Source: an uncultured Bacilli bacterium (GTDB lineage: Bacteria > Bacillota_I > Bacilli_A > RF39 > UBA660). From it: DNA of 47,007 nt. The notes below the pieces were generated by a model. It was not told the origin of the DNA. It was given only the letters and a program-made list of their open reading frames with translations, and ran no database searches. The position numbers were made by a program, and so were the translations under genes. The stretch's first letter is position 1; every line of letters begins with the position of its first letter. Location of the stretch: NCBI GenBank assembly GCA_944363735.1, contig CALVVB010000004.1, positions 1-47,007 on the forward strand. Reading direction: 5' to 3'. Shown here in pieces: positions 23,850 to 31,694 of this stretch.

Positions 23850-23955
23850 AAAAAGTGTTCCCTCTTTCGAGGGAACTTCAGGGGGTTCGGTTGAATATAA
23901 ATCCACACTTAGATCGTGGATTATATCACCATGATAAGTAATATACTTATCATGT
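23850..23955 (-). ncRNA. Small RNA gene carrying the integration site (chimeric 3' end)
   Basis: A promoter (23990-23962) predicts a start near 23955. From there come a 5' hairpin CATGATAAGTA/TACTTATCATG (23954-23930), a second hairpin AATCCAC/GTGGATT (about 23922-23900), a single-stranded ACCGAACCCCCTGAAG and a terminator GTTCCCTC/GAGGGAAC (23857-23876) followed by ACTTTTTG. There is no reading frame with a ribosome site. The CCCCCTGAAG is the att core, so everything to the left of it now comes from the mobile element; the native 3' end should be at 13496-13520. No known RNA family is recognised. Confidence 0.65.
23876..23885 (+). other. Right attachment core (attR)
   Basis: CTTCAGGGGG, identical to 13520-13529. 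It overlaps the last base of the terminator hairpin stem. A third copy is at 27053-27062, outside the element. Confidence 0.6.
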
Positions 23956-23961
23956 ACATTA

Positions 23962-23990
23962 ATCATATCTAAAAATTTTAAAGTTGTCAA
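23962..23990 (-). promoter_or_regulatory. Promoter of the small RNA
   Basis: On the minus strand TTGACA (23990-23985), 17 nt, TATGAT (23967-23962). It lies 34 nt after the recG stop codon, pointing away from recG, and there is no protein gene before the terminator about 110 nt further on. Confidence 0.7.
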
Positions 23991-24023
23991 TTTGATTTTG
24001 AAAATTTTAGAAAAATTTTACAA

Positions 24024-26009
24024 CTAGCTATGTATAATTGCACTAATAAGTCTTAATTTATTAGCATCATTTTCTTTATCTAGTAAGTATTCTAAAGAGT
24101 CTTCTCTAGCTTGTAACAATATTTTATAATCTGCTTTTAAATCTGCTATCTTAAAGGTCATATCACCACTTTGTTTAGTACCAAATAAATCTCCATGTCC
24201 TCTTAATTTAAAATCTTCTTCACTTATTTCAAATCCATCATTAGTATTTTCCATAATCTCAAGTCTTTTTGTATCATTATCACTAATTAAGATACAACTA
24301 GACTGTAATTCACTTCTTCCTACTCTTCCCCTTAACTGATGTAGTGTAGATAAACCAAATCTTTCAGCATTAAATATTACCATCATCGTAGCATTCGGTA
24401 CATCTACCCCTACTTCAATAACAGTTGTACTAATTAGTATCTGTACTTTATTTTGTAAGAACTCATTCATAATTAACTCTTTAGCAGCACTAGCCATTTT
24501 ACCATGTACTAAATCTATTTTATATTTACTACCAAAAGCAAGAGTCATTTTTTCTTTTAAATCATTTACATTAGTTAAATCGCTGTTTTCACTTTCTTCT
24601 ATTAAAGGAGCGATAACATATATCTGATGACCTTCTTTTAACTCTTCATACATTAATTCTAAAACATCTTTAATCTCTTTATTTGTCTTAACAACTGTCT
24701 TAATCTTCTTTCTACCCTTAGGTCTTGTCTTAATAGTAGAAACATCCATATCTCCGTAAATAGTTAAAGCATAAGTTCTAGGAATTGGAGTTGCACTCAT
24801 ATATAAGGTATCAGGTTTTTGTCCTTTATTTTGTAAGTTAGCCCTTTGATTAACTCCAAATCTATGTTGTTCATCTGTTATAACTAAACCAAGATTATGA
24901 TAAGTAACATCATCTTGAATTAGAGCATGTGTTCCAACGATTATATCTATATCACCATTTTTTAATTCTTCATAAATTAAATCTTTTTCTTTCTTAGGAG
25001 TTGATCCTGTAAGTAAAGCCATATTTAAGTTATAATCTTTAAAAACTTCTTTTAAATTACTAAAGTGTTGGGTTGCAAGTATTTCAGTAGGAGCCATTAA
25101 AGCACTTTGATAACCACTTAAATAGTTTGCATACATGGCTATAAAAGAAACAATAGTCTTACCACTACCAACATCACCTTGTAATAATCTATTCATCCTA
25201 TTAGGCCTTTTTAAATCTTTAATAATAGTATTAACTGCAGTTACTTGATCTTTAGTTAGTTCAAAAGGAAGAGATGAAATAAAATTATTTACTTTAGATT
25301 CATCTATACTTCTTGCAATACCACTATTTGCCTTCTTATTCTCTTCTTTTAAATAATTAATTTTAAACATAAACTCAAATAATTCTTCATACTTAAGTCT
25401 TATTATCGCTTCTTTTAATTTTTCTTTACTAGGTGGATTATGTACGATATTTAAAGCCAGTCTCTTATTAGAAAAATTATATTTTTCTTGATATTTTAAA
25501 GGTATACTATCATGTATCTCTTTACTTTGACCAAGTAGGGCCATATTAATATATAAAGCCATATTTTTATTAGTTAAGCCACTAGTTAAATGGTAAACTG
25601 GCTCGATCTTTACTTTATTAGATAAAGACTCCATCTTTATTTCTGATGCTGTTATAACATTTTTAGGTTTATCAAACTTACCAATTACTGTGATAGTTGT
25701 ACCAACTGTAAGTTGACTTTTTAAAAAAGCTCTATTAAATATTGAAACTCCTACAACTCCACTAGCTGTTACAAGGCGAAAGTTCATTTTATTAAGTCCT
25801 GCTTTAAATCTAACTAATATTGGACTACTTTCTATTTTTCCATCTATAATTATATGATCTCCATCATTTGTTTCAGCTAAATTTCCTCTAACTAAAAATT
25901 CATATCTAAAAGGATAATGGGTAACTAAATCATCTACTGTATTTATCCCAATTTTAGAAAGAAGTGTTAAAGCTCTAGGTCCTACACCTTTTATATCTTT
26001 TAATGCCAT
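24024..26009 (-). CDS. recG: ATP-dependent DNA helicase RecG
   Basis: This 661-aa protein remodels stalled replication forks and Holliday junctions. The N-terminal wedge/OB domain (helix-hairpin-helix GVGPRALTLLSKIGI; HYPFRYEF) is followed by helicase motifs: Walker A LLQGDVGSGKT (about 277-287), DEQHRFG, TLYMSATPIPRT, and the C-terminal LRGRVGRSE. The length is normal. ATG at 26009 is chosen (GAGG 8 nt upstream); the GTG at 26018 overlaps the binding site. It stands alone with an extended -10 promoter just upstream, and the small RNA gene lies downstream. Confidence 0.97.
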   Translation of the reverse strand: MALKDIKGVGPRALTLLSKIGINTVDDLVTHYPFRYEFLVRGNLAETNDGDHIIIDGKIESSPILVRFKAGLNKMNFRLVTASGVVGVSIFNRAFLKSQLTVGTTITVIGKFDKPKNVITASEIKMESLSNKVKIEPVYHLTSGLTNKNMALYINMALLGQSKEIHDSIPLKYQEKYNFSNKRLALNIVHNPPSKEKLKEAIIRLKYEELFEFMFKINYLKEENKKANSGIARSIDESKVNNFISSLPFELTKDQVTAVNTIIKDLKRPNRMNRLLQGDVGSGKTIVSFIAMYANYLSGYQSALMAPTEILATQHFSNLKEVFKDYNLNMALLTGSTPKKEKDLIYEELKNGDIDIIVGTHALIQDDVTYHNLGLVITDEQHRFGVNQRANLQNKGQKPDTLYMSATPIPRTYALTIYGDMDVSTIKTRPKGRKKIKTVVKTNKEIKDVLELMYEELKEGHQIYVIAPLIEESENSDLTNVNDLKEKMTLAFGSKYKIDLVHGKMASAAKELIMNEFLQNKVQILISTTVIEVGVDVPNATMMVIFNAERFGLSTLHQLRGRVGRSELQSSCILISDNDTKRLEIMENTNDGFEISEEDFKLRGHGDLFGTKQSGDMTFKIADLKADYKILLQAREDSLEYLLDKENDANKLRLISAIIHS

Positions 26010-26035
26010 ACACACCACCTCTTTTTCTGTCTCAT

Positions 26036-26044
26036 ATTATAGCA
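26036..26044 (-). promoter_or_regulatory. Extended -10 promoter of recG
   Basis: The minus strand reads TGCTATAAT; the -35 region is only T-rich. The same TGCTATAAT occurs before gatC (37425-37417), so it may be a common promoter form in this genome. Confidence 0.5.
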
Positions 26045-26102
26045 TATTTTTTAGAATTTTAAAAGAAAATAAATCATAAAATTTAAATAAAAGGAGGAAG
26101 TT

Positions 26103-26831
26103 ATGAAAGTAATTGCAAATGGTGGTGCATCTACTAAAAATGTAGCTAGTAATACTTTAGATGCTATTTATTTAGGACTTAATGCTCCATATATTGATGG
26201 ATTTAAATTTAAACTTTATTTGACTAAAGATAAAGAAATTATTACTTTGAGTGATGATATTGTAAATCTTTTTACAAAGGGTATTAATGAAATAGATGAC
26301 TATACTTTGAAAGACTTTCTATTTTTTAATGTAGGAAGTAGTGTTCAAAAACAACAAATAGTTACGTTAAGACAAATTTTATATACTTTTCAAAATAGAG
26401 GAAAATATTTAATATTAGAACTTGCTGATCAAAAAGAAAATAATGCTTTATTTACAGATTTAGTTTTGAATATGGTAAGGAGTTACTCTAATAGTATTAA
26501 TATTTATTTGGAAAGTGAAAATAAAGAAATAGTTGAGTATTTAAAAGCAACTGATAATTCTTATCCTATCGGTATTAGGGTAACAGAAAATAGTAGAGAT
26601 AATTGGTTTATTGATGTTGATTTTTATGATATTAACACTACTCTTTTAGATGATTTTAATATAAGAGAAAAAGTTAGAGAAAATAAGCTTATTATGATAG
26701 ATCAAGTAAATAGAATGGAAGTATTTGATTTAATCTATGCTGAATATCAAGATATATTTAATTATATTTATATTATAACTAGTCAAATTGCTAATATTAA
26801 TAGTAATGAGCAAATCCAAAATAGAAGTTAA
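26103..26831 (+). CDS. GDPD-fold protein without catalytic residues
   Basis: The 242-aa protein aligns by layout with glycerophosphodiester phosphodiesterases: the opening KVIANGGASTKNVASNTLDA, then GFKFKLYLTKDKEIITLSDD, and LILELADQKEN in the middle. Active enzymes have HRG at the start, a glutamate/aspartate pair in the second strand and HD in the last motif. Here they are NGG, KFK and SD, so phosphodiesterase activity is unlikely. It has no signal peptide. It may be a binding or regulatory protein. AAAGGAGG site, and a terminator overlaps the stop codon. Confidence 0.65.
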   Translation: MKVIANGGASTKNVASNTLDAIYLGLNAPYIDGFKFKLYLTKDKEIITLSDDIVNLFTKGINEIDDYTLKDFLFFNVGSSVQKQQIVTLRQILYTFQNRGKYLILELADQKENNALFTDLVLNMVRSYSNSINIYLESENKEIVEYLKATDNSYPIGIRVTENSRDNWFIDVDFYDINTTLLDDFNIREKVRENKLIMIDQVNRMEVFDLIYAEYQDIFNYIYIITSQIANINSNEQIQNRS

Positions 26832-26849
26832 ATTTTAACTTCTGTTTTT
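26823..26849 (+). terminator. Terminator of the GDPD-like gene
   Basis: AGAAGTTAA (26823-26831) and TTAACTTCT (26835-26843) form a 9-bp stem, followed by GTTTTTA. The TAA stop codon is part of the stem. Confidence 0.75.
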
Positions 26850-26940
26850 ATTAGTAGTACTTTTAAGTATATATATATAATTTTTTAATAACTACTTAAA
26901 CTATAAACATCTAAAAAATAGTATTTTTTTCAAAAAAGTG

Positions 26941-26969
26941 TTGACAAAATAACAACAAGTGATTATTAT
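26941..26969 (+). promoter_or_regulatory. Promoter of the collagen-like gene leader
   Basis: TTGACA (26941-26946), 17 nt, TATTAT (26964-26969). Transcription should start near 26976, about 175 nt before the start codon. The stretch from 26850 to here is AT-rich and holds nothing else I can name. Confidence 0.75.
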
Positions 26970-26975
26970 AAAAAG

Positions 26976-27085
26976 CACCAATTCGGAATTAGGCGAATTG
27001 GTCGCTAGTATCACACTAGCCAACCCCTTTTTATTCTTTTTAAGAGACTGCCCTTCAGGGGGTGCAGTCTCTATTTTTATTTTTG
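26976..27085 (+). ncRNA. Structured leader RNA with terminator (possible attenuator)
   Basis: After the predicted start come hairpin CCAATTC/GAATTGG (26978-26984, 26995-27001), hairpin GCTAGT/ACTAGC (27004-27009, 27015-27020), a single-stranded AACCCC (27022-27027) and a terminator AGAGACTGC/GCAGTCTCT (27043-27051, 27064-27072) followed by ATTTTTATTTTTG. The terminator loop is CTTCAGGGGG plus flanks. AACCCC could pair with the loop's GGGGGT and weaken the terminator, and GCACC at the 5' end could pair with GGTGC. This looks like an attenuation leader; no known riboswitch was recognised. Confidence 0.55.
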
Positions 27086-27151
27086 TCCATGACAATAGTC
27101 AAGACGGAAATTTATATCCTTCATATTTTAATAATGAAAGGAGATAAAATT

Positions 27152-27838
<687 letters not shown>

Positions 27839-27855
27839 TAAAACAATAATTTGAA

Positions 27856-27881
27856 AGCATCTCATAAATGAGATGCTTTTG
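27856..27881 (+). terminator. Terminator of the collagen-like gene
   Basis: AGCATCTCAT (27856-27865) and ATGAGATGCT (27868-27877) form a 10-bp stem with a 2-nt loop and a TTT tail. Confidence 0.85.
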
Positions 27882-27918
27882 TAATTTTAACTTCTTAACA
27901 ATAGTTAAATTAAGAAAC

Positions 27919-27936
27919 GACTAGTTTAAACTAGTC
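27919..27936 (-). terminator. Palindrome after dacA, weak terminator
   Basis: GACTAGTTTAAACTAGTC is a perfect 18-bp palindrome immediately after the dacA stop codon. The minus strand continues GTTTCTTAATTT, so the T-tail is only moderate. Confidence 0.4.
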
Positions 27937-29252
27937 TATACAAAGTTCATATTACCTACCATCATATCAGTTATTGTTTTACCAAACAGTTCTAGAAAGT
28001 TAAGCTTATCTATATTTTCTGTTACTGTTAATATTTCTTCTTTTATCTTTTCATTATTACTATCTTTAATTATAATCTTACCTACTTCATCTCCTATTTT
28101 TAAAGGTAAGTTATTATTAGTTATTTTTATATCATAAGCATATTTTTTAGTATCTGCACTTTTCTTAGAAAGTATTGCAATATCATTTAGTGGCACTAAA
28201 CTAATTTTAGGACTAGTCGCTTTATCTAAACTTATTTCTTTTACAATATCATCTGTTGTTTTTAATATTTCTATTTTATAGTTATTAAATCCATAATCAA
28301 GTAAGCTCATCGTTTCACTATTTCGAACTTGACTATTCTCTTCTCCTAAAACTATAGCGATAAGTCTTAAATCATCTCTTTTGGCAGTTGCTGCTAGGCA
28401 GTACTTAGCAGCATCTGTATGTCCTGTTTTTAGTCCATCTGCACCTTCATAAAATCTTACTAATTTATTAGTATTAACTAACCAAAATTTATTATCAGTA
28501 TCTTCTCTTAGATAATCTTCATAAACTGATGAGAATTCTAATATCTTCTCATGTTTTAAAAGTTCTCTTGCAATTACAGCCATATCATAAGCACTTGAGT
28601 AGTGTCCATCTTCATCTAGTCCTGTACAGTTTTTAAAGAAAGTATTTTTAAGTCCTAACTCTTTAACTTTTGTATTCATCATCTCTACAAATTCAACTTC
28701 ACTTCCTGCAATAAACTCTGCCATAGCGACAGTGGCATCATTAGCACTTGCCATAGATATACCTTTCATCATATCTTCAACAGTCATCTTTTCTCCTGTT
28801 GTTAAATAAATTTGGCTTCCTCCCATACCTGAAGCATTTGCACTTGCTGTAACAATATCATTCCATTTAATTTTACCAGCTTCAATTTGCTCTAATATAA
28901 TAATCTGTGCAACCATTTTAGTCATAGATGCAACTGCTACCTGTTCATCTTTATTTTTTTCAAAAATTATCTCACCAGTAGTTGCATCCATTAAAATACC
29001 AGCTGTTGCATTAGGTATAAGTGATGTATCAATAGCATCATCATTATTTATATTTTCTCCATTTGTATCAGTATTTTCAGTAGTAGCATTCTTATTGTTT
29101 AAAGTATCACTTTCTTTATTATTAGACTCTTCATTAGTAGTAGAGTCATTTTGTTCTGTAATACTTTTCTCTTTATTATCAGCTTCTTCCGCTTTAACAT
29201 AACAGGGTATTAAAAGAATAGATAACATAAGTAATATAATTACCTTTTTCAT
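27936..29252 (-). CDS. dacA: D-alanyl-D-alanine carboxypeptidase, PBP5 type
   Basis: The 438-aa enzyme trims the terminal D-Ala of peptidoglycan stem peptides. It has a signal peptide (residues 1-21, ending VKA), a 50-residue E/N/T/D-rich linker (about 22-77), the catalytic domain with SxxK (SMTK, about 107), SxN (SAN, about 170) and KTG (about 277), a PBP5 C-terminal beta domain (about 320-410) and an amphipathic tail (LELFGKTITDMM) that would anchor it to the membrane outside. The linker is unusual for the family. The gene faces vanY on the opposite strand. Confidence 0.93.
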   Translation of the reverse strand: MKKVIILLMLSILLIPCYVKAEEADNKEKSITEQNDSTTNEESNNKESDTLNNKNATTENTDTNGENINNDDAIDTSLIPNATAGILMDATTGEIIFEKNKDEQVAVASMTKMVAQIIILEQIEAGKIKWNDIVTASANASGMGGSQIYLTTGEKMTVEDMMKGISMASANDATVAMAEFIAGSEVEFVEMMNTKVKELGLKNTFFKNCTGLDEDGHYSSAYDMAVIARELLKHEKILEFSSVYEDYLREDTDNKFWLVNTNKLVRFYEGADGLKTGHTDAAKYCLAATAKRDDLRLIAIVLGEENSQVRNSETMSLLDYGFNNYKIEILKTTDDIVKEISLDKATSPKISLVPLNDIAILSKKSADTKKYAYDIKITNNNLPLKIGDEVGKIIIKDSNNEKIKEEILTVTENIDKLNFLELFGKTITDMMVGNMNFV

Positions 29253-29387
29253 TAAATCAACTCCTAATAAAGGCTATGCTATCTTTTTTTAAATATGATT
29301 ATCTAATTTATATTAAAATCTCTATGAATATGATATTATGGTATTAATAAAGATTAACTATAATAAAATTAAGTAAGGTGTTTATGT

Positions 29388-30260
29388 ATGAAAAAGATTA
29401 TTATTACTTTAAGTAGTATTATTGTTATTATTTTTATTATTCTAATGATTTTCTTATTTAATACTAATAGTAAAGATAAAGATATTAATGATGTTAAAGA
29501 AAATGAAACTACAGAAAATGTTCCTTTAGAAGAAAATAATAAGTTTAGAAAGTTATCTTATTATAAAGAAGAAAATCTAGATAGATATAAATCTTATGAA
29601 ACTAATAATCCTAATCTTTCTATAGAAGATACCGTTACAAGAGTTAATCTAAATTTAGATAAAGAAGTTTATACTGATACTATTCCTTCTACTAATTTAA
29701 ATACTAACTACTTACTTGTTAATAAGTTTAATTATTTAGATAGTAATTATATTCCTAATAATCTCGAACTTTTAGATAATAGTTATGCTAAAAGTGGTAT
29801 TTATTTAGTTAAGGAAGCTAAAGATAATATTGAAAGATTGATAAATGATGCTAAAAATGATGGTATGAATATTAGAGTAATCTCTGCTTATAGAGCTTAT
29901 TCTTATCAAGATAAACTATATAATAACTATGTTAAAAACGATGGTGTAGAAATGGCTGATACATATTCTGCTAGACCAGGATATTCTGAACACCAAACAG
30001 GATTAGTTGTTGATGTAACAAGAGCCTTTGATGACTTTAATAATTTCGAAAATACTGATGAGTATAATTGGATGTTAGAAAACGCCAGTAATTATGGATT
30101 TATCTTAAGATATCCTAAGGATAAAGAAGATATTACTACATATAGTTTTGAGGCTTGGCATTATCGTTATGTAGGTGTAGAACTTGCACAAAAAATAAAG
30201 GCTAGTAACCTAACCTTTGATGAGTATTATGTAAGATATTTGGAAAGTGATAAAAATTAG
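29388..30260 (+). CDS. vanY: D-alanyl-D-alanine carboxypeptidase, VanY type (M15)
   Basis: The 290-aa zinc peptidase has a membrane-spanning N-terminus (about residues 3-25), a linker and an M15B domain. Zinc ligands are seen in SEHQTGLVVDV (His and Asp) and EAWHYRYVG (His); the catalytic glutamate precedes the last histidine. It removes the terminal D-Ala or D-Lac from muropeptides and acts outside the cell. There are no resistance genes nearby, so it is likely a housekeeping wall enzyme. A TATAAT box (29359-29364) lies upstream. Its stop overlaps that of the NUDIX gene by 4 nt. Confidence 0.92.
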   Translation: MKKIIITLSSIIVIIFIILMIFLFNTNSKDKDINDVKENETTENVPLEENNKFRKLSYYKEENLDRYKSYETNNPNLSIEDTVTRVNLNLDKEVYTDTIPSTNLNTNYLLVNKFNYLDSNYIPNNLELLDNSYAKSGIYLVKEAKDNIERLINDAKNDGMNIRVISAYRAYSYQDKLYNNYVKNDGVEMADTYSARPGYSEHQTGLVVDVTRAFDDFNNFENTDEYNWMLENASNYGFILRYPKDKEDITTYSFEAWHYRYVGVELAQKIKASNLTFDEYYVRYLESDKN

Positions 30261-30769
30261 AAATCACTTTTTATTTTTTCAAATAATTTAATTCTATTTT
30301 CTTTAAAAGAAGTTTTCCCTTCTTTAATCATCATTATAATTTCATCTATATTAAACCATTTAACTTCTGATAGTTCTTCTTTTTGAATAGTAAATTCTTC
30401 TGCTTTTTTATTACATCTAACATAATAAAAATAAGTTATATGAGAATTACTATCCTTAATAGCAACTTCTCTTTCACCATAAGGAATTAATTCTTTAGGA
30501 GTTACATCTAGTCCTACTTCTTCTTTTATTTCTCTTATGGCTGCATCTTCTAAACTTTCATTTGCATCAACATGTCCTGCACAAAGACCCCACTTATTAG
30601 GATCAAATCTTTTATTAGCACTTCTTTTTTGTAATAATATTTCTTTGTTATCATTAATAATAAATATACCTACTTCATTATGAAGTAAATTTTTATCATG
30701 AGCTTCTTCTTTGTCCATAATTTGTCCTGTAAAATTTCCATCTTTATCTATTATTTTAATTAATTCCAT
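30257..30769 (-). CDS. NUDIX hydrolase, isopentenyl-diphosphate-isomerase-like
   Basis: The 170-aa protein has an intact Nudix box (GHVDANESLEDAAIREIKEEVG, split: GHVDANESLEDAA and IREIKEEVGL, about residues 73-95). Its N-terminal signature ELIKIIDKDGNFTG with MDKEEAH resembles the Idi/YfcD-like branch, which often acts on nucleotide or prenyl diphosphates. The substrate is not certain. ATG at 30769 is chosen (GGAGATG upstream). It is the last gene in a minus-strand run that begins with gatC, with convergent overlap to vanY. Confidence 0.85.
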   Translation of the reverse strand: MELIKIIDKDGNFTGQIMDKEEAHDKNLLHNEVGIFIINDNKEILLQKRSANKRFDPNKWGLCAGHVDANESLEDAAIREIKEEVGLDVTPKELIPYGEREVAIKDSNSHITYFYYVRCNKKAEEFTIQKEELSEVKWFNIDEIIMMIKEGKTSFKENRIKLFEKIKSDF

Positions 30770-30812
30770 TTTTTCATCTCCAAATATTATAAATAACAAA
30801 AGAAAAGACGAT

Positions 30813-31685
30813 TTACTTTTCTTTCTTTAAGGCTTCATCAATATCAGTTTTCTTTAATCTTAATGTCTCTTGTATTACTCCTGTAGCATTAAAACACATA
30901 CCAAGGGTAAAGATATAAGCTAAGATATAGACCCATATTAGTAGTATTAAGATATTTGACATAGCTCCATAAAAGACGTTATAGTTAGCAAAATAATCTA
31001 CATAGAAAGCATATACTTTTGAACTTATTAACCACATAAGTGTTGTAAATAAAGCTCCTGGTGTAGTACTTCTACTACTTATTTTTGTATCTGGGGCAAT
31101 TGTATATAGTAGTTTTAAATTATAATATATTAAAAATAGGGAAATAGGATATTCTAATATACGATAAGTATTTTCAACTAAATTTGTTAAACTATCACTA
31201 TGAATAGAATTTGTAATTATTTTTATTAAGATATCTCCAAAAGCAGGAACTAATATCAAGAACAAAAATAACACAACCAATATTAATGTCATTAATACTG
31301 CTTTAGCTCTTCTTTTAATTTCACTATGTTCTCTTACTTTATATATTTCATTGGATGTATTAATTATAGAGTATGTTCCATTACTCGCAAGAATAAAAGC
31401 AGCGAAAAAGAATACTATCATATTAAAATTCAATAAATTTCCTCCATTACCTACTGGTATTAAGTAATTTATAACATCACTTGGCACAACTGATTCTAAA
31501 ATTTCTTTAATACTTGTAGCAGGAAGTCCAAATTCACTTCCTATCGCTCCTACTAAGGCAATTAAAGGAATAATTGAGATAACAAGAAAAAAAGCAAGTT
31601 GACCTGGTAAGATCCGCATTTCTGGCAGTTTAATTATTGAAATAACTCTTCTTAAAAATATTCTCATTTTCTTGCTTCTCTTCAT
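30813..31685 (-). CDS. YihY/virulence factor BrkB family membrane protein
   Basis: The 290-aa protein has six predicted membrane helices, beginning after a basic N-terminus (RILPGQLAFFLVISIIPLIALVG) and including LLIWVYILAYIFTLGMCFN. The family was first misnamed ribonuclease BN; its true role is unclear, with suggestions of envelope lipid transport. The gene lies 9 nt after the two-sensor GGDEF gene, in the same operon. Confidence 0.9.
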   Translation of the reverse strand: MKRSKKMRIFLRRVISIIKLPEMRILPGQLAFFLVISIIPLIALVGAIGSEFGLPATSIKEILESVVPSDVINYLIPVGNGGNLLNFNMIVFFFAAFILASNGTYSIINTSNEIYKVREHSEIKRRAKAVLMTLILVVLFLFLILVPAFGDILIKIITNSIHSDSLTNLVENTYRILEYPISLFLIYYNLKLLYTIAPDTKISSRSTTPGALFTTLMWLISSKVYAFYVDYFANYNVFYGAMSNILILLIWVYILAYIFTLGMCFNATGVIQETLRLKKTDIDEALKKEK

Positions 31686-31694
31686 TTCTATCTC

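Larger units (their letters stand above)
13520..23885. mobile_element. Integrative mobilizable element (about 10.4 kb)
   Basis: The region is bounded by two direct copies of CTTCAGGGGG (13520-13529 and 23876-23885). Just inside the ends are same-orientation copies of TTGGTATCTGG, likely integrase arm sites. Within it are a tyrosine integrase at the right end, a MobV relaxase, a RepA-like ATPase, an oriT candidate, small helix-turn-helix-like genes and two cargo blocks. There are no conjugation (type IV secretion) genes, so transfer would need a helper element. The boundaries are inferred from the repeats and gene content; the core is short, so exact ends need an empty-site comparison. Confidence 0.75.

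Noticed and set aside
27053-27062. Third CTTCAGGGGG as the right border of the element
   Set aside because: recG and a GDPD-like gene would then be inside; arm repeats and integrase support the copy at 23876. It was kept as a separate finding.
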